NCBI GenBank assembly: GCA_003248805.1
Contig: QFQY01000034.1
Coordinates: 1-64,000, forward strand
Direction: 5' to 3'
DNA from: Chelatococcus sp.
GTDB taxonomy: Bacteria > Pseudomonadota > Alphaproteobacteria > Rhizobiales > Beijerinckiaceae
Length of the DNA: 64,000 bases
The position numbers and the translations under genes are program-made. A model generated the notes under the pieces. It did not search any database and was not told where the DNA came from. It saw only the letters and a program-made list of their open reading frames with translations. Each line of letters starts with the position of its first letter. The stretch's first letter is position 1. Below are positions 62,476 to 64,000 of the stretch, in pieces.

Positions 62476-64000
62476 ATGCTGACGATCAACGATATCACCT
62501 ACCGGCTCGGCGACAGGCTGCTGCTCGACCATGCCAGCGCGGCGCTGCCGGACGGAGCGCGCGTCGGTCTGCTCGGCCGCAACGGCACCGGCAAGACGAC
62601 GCTCTTCCGCATGATCACGGGCGACCTGTCGCCGGAGGGCGGCAACATCAGCCTGCCCAAGGGCCGCCGCATCGGCGGCGTGGCGCAGGAGGCTCCGGGC
62701 GGTCCGGAGTCGCTGATCGAGGTCGTGCTCGCCGCCGACACCGAGCGCGCCGCACTGATGAAGGAGGGCGAGACGGCGACCGACCCGCACCGCATCGCCG
62801 AGATCGAGACGCGGCTCGCCGATATCGGCGCCCATTCCGCGCCGGCCCGTGCGGCGACTGTCCTGCACGGCCTCGGTTTCGACGAAGCGGCCCAGCAGCG
62901 CCCCTGCTCGGATTTTTCCGGCGGCTGGCGCATGCGCGTCGCTCTGGCGGCGGTGCTCTTCTCCGAGCCCGACCTGCTGCTGCTCGACGAGCCGACGAAC
63001 TATCTCGATCTCGAAGGAACCCTCTGGCTCTACGACTATCTCGAGCGCTACCCGCACACCGTGCTGGTCGTCAGCCACGACCGCGAGCTGCTCGACACCT
63101 GCGTCGACCACATCCTGCATCTCGACCAGGGCAAGCTCACGCTCTATCGCGGCGGCTACTCCTCCTTCGCGAAGCAGCGTGCCGAAAAGCAGATGCAGCT
63201 CGCCAAGGCGCGCGAGAAGCAGGAGGCCGAGCGCAAGCACCTCCAGGCCTTCGTCGACCGCTTCAAGGCCAAGGCCTCCAAGGCGCGCCAGGCCCAGTCG
63301 CGCGTCAAGCGGCTGGAGAAGATGGAGACGATCTCGGCCATCGTCGATCGCGACGTCCAGCCCTTCAGCCTGCCCGGCCCCGAGAAGCCGCTCTCGCCGC
63401 CGATGATCGTGATGGACGACGTCGCCGCCGGCTATGGCGAGCGCAAGGTCCTGTCGCGCCTGAACCTGACGCTGCTGCCGGACGACCGGATCGCCCTGCT
63501 CGGCTCCAACGGCAACGGCAAGTCGACCTTCTGCAAGCTGATCGGCGGTCGCCTGCCGCCGCTTTCGGGCGAGATGCGCCGCTCCTCCAAGCTCCAGACC
63601 GCCTATTTCGCCCAGCACCAGCTCGACGAACTGCGCCTGGAGGAAAGCCCCGTCGCGCATCTGCGCGAACTGATGCCCGACGCTCCCGAGGCGAAGGTCC
63701 GCTCCAAGGCCGCGCAGATCGGCTTCCCGGCCAGCAAGGCCGACACGCCGGTGAAGAACCTCTCCGGCGGCGAGAAGGCGCGCCTCATGCTCGGGCTCGC
63801 GGCGTTCGGCGGCCCGCATCTGCTCATCCTCGACGAGCCGACCAACCATCTCGACATCGACAGCCGCACGGCGCTGGTCGCCGCCATCAACGACTATCCC
63901 GGCGCCGTCATCCTCGTCAGCCACGACCGCTTCCTGCTGGAAGCTTGCGCGGACCGGCTCTGGCTGGTCTCCGACGGGACGGTGAAGGATTTCGACGGCG
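62476..64000 (+). CDS. ABC-F family ATPase (Uup/YheS-like), incomplete at window end
   Basis: 508 codons are visible with no stop; the gene continues beyond the window. It has two ABC domains and no membrane segment. The first has Walker A GRNGTGKTT, signature FSGGWRMR and Walker B LLLLDEPTNYLD; the second has GSNGNGKST, LSGGEKARL and LLILDEPTNHLD. Between them is the ABC-F interdomain linker, rich in Lys/Arg/Gln (AKAREKQEAERKHLQAFVDRFKAKASKARQAQSRVKRLEKM). ABC-F proteins bind the ribosomal E site and relieve stalled translation; the pattern is closest to YheS/Uup types, not certain. The start ATG at 62476 gives the family's usual N-terminus. Confidence 0.92.
   Translation, partial: MLTINDITYRLGDRLLLDHASAALPDGARVGLLGRNGTGKTTLFRMITGDLSPEGGNISLPKGRRIGGVAQEAPGGPESLIEVVLAADTERAALMKEGETATDPHRIAEIETRLADIGAHSAPARAATVLHGLGFDEAAQQRPCSDFSGGWRMRVALAAVLFSEPDLLLLDEPTNYLDLEGTLWLYDYLERYPHTVLVVSHDRELLDTCVDHILHLDQGKLTLYRGGYSSFAKQRAEKQMQLAKAREKQEAERKHLQAFVDRFKAKASKARQAQSRVKRLEKMETISAIVDRDVQPFSLPGPEKPLSPPMIVMDDVAAGYGERKVLSRLNLTLLPDDRIALLGSNGNGKSTFCKLIGGRLPPLSGEMRRSSKLQTAYFAQHQLDELRLEESPVAHLRELMPDAPEAKVRSKAAQIGFPASKADTPVKNLSGGEKARLMLGLAAFGGPHLLILDEPTNHLDIDSRTALVAAINDYPGAVILVSHDRFLLEACADRLWLVSDGTVKDFDG

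Overview
High-GC chromosomal DNA from an alphaproteobacterium of the order Hyphomicrobiales (Rhizobiales), most likely Bosea or a close relative. The order is supported by the gene order lexA-comEC-gltX-gltA ... lpxB-lpxI-lpxA-fabZ-lpxD-bamA-rseP-dxr-cdsA-uppS-frr-pyrH-tsf-rpsB ... dnaE ... lolD-lolC-proS, by LpxI in place of LpxH, by an NDUFS4-type complex I subunit, by IalB and HspQ proteins, and by direct-repeat LexA boxes (GTTC-N7-GTTC). The genus is an inference. No phage, IS element, CRISPR array or rRNA was seen.

Layout. 1-0.65 kb: tRNA-Arg(TCT), an NDUFS4-like gene and tRNA-Pro(TGG), all on the minus strand. 0.9-7.8 kb: a sulfur-assimilation block (cysG, sulfate ABC transporter sbp-cysT-cysW-cysA, an OsmC protein, a two-domain sulfurtransferase). 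7.9-24 kb: a mixed accessory region with rimO, two unknown secreted/membrane proteins, quinone oxidoreductase, a UbiH-family hydroxylase, a CaiB/AMACR-like protein, an AEC transporter, a malyl-CoA-lyase-like enzyme, hspQ, ialB, a YejA-type binding protein, a degenerate adenylation-domain protein, a diguanylate cyclase and a HerA-like ATPase. 24.3-29.2 kb: trpG-trpD-trpC-moaC-moeA, then autoregulated lexA. 29.2-34.7 kb: comEC, gltX, gltA. 34.8-35.8 kb: an orphan TctC protein. 35.8-50.6 kb: the minus-strand envelope and translation supercluster. 50.9-59.9 kb: a second diguanylate cyclase, dnaE, a 36-residue membrane protein, lolD, lolC, proS, coaD. 60-64 kb: a methyl-accepting chemotaxis protein, a 40-residue membrane ORF and the start of an ABC-F ATPase.

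Two observations stand out. First, between lolD and dnaE lies a 36-codon membrane-protein gene with a strong ribosome binding site. Its promoter has one LexA-like box filling the -35/-10 spacer and another abutting the -10, the same arrangement as the lexA promoter at 28462-28505. It is a candidate SOS-induced division inhibitor of the Caulobacter SidA kind. Second, rpsB, an essential gene, is broken here by an apparent net deletion of about 85 nt with a frameshift. Either the sequence or assembly is wrong at that point or another copy exists elsewhere.
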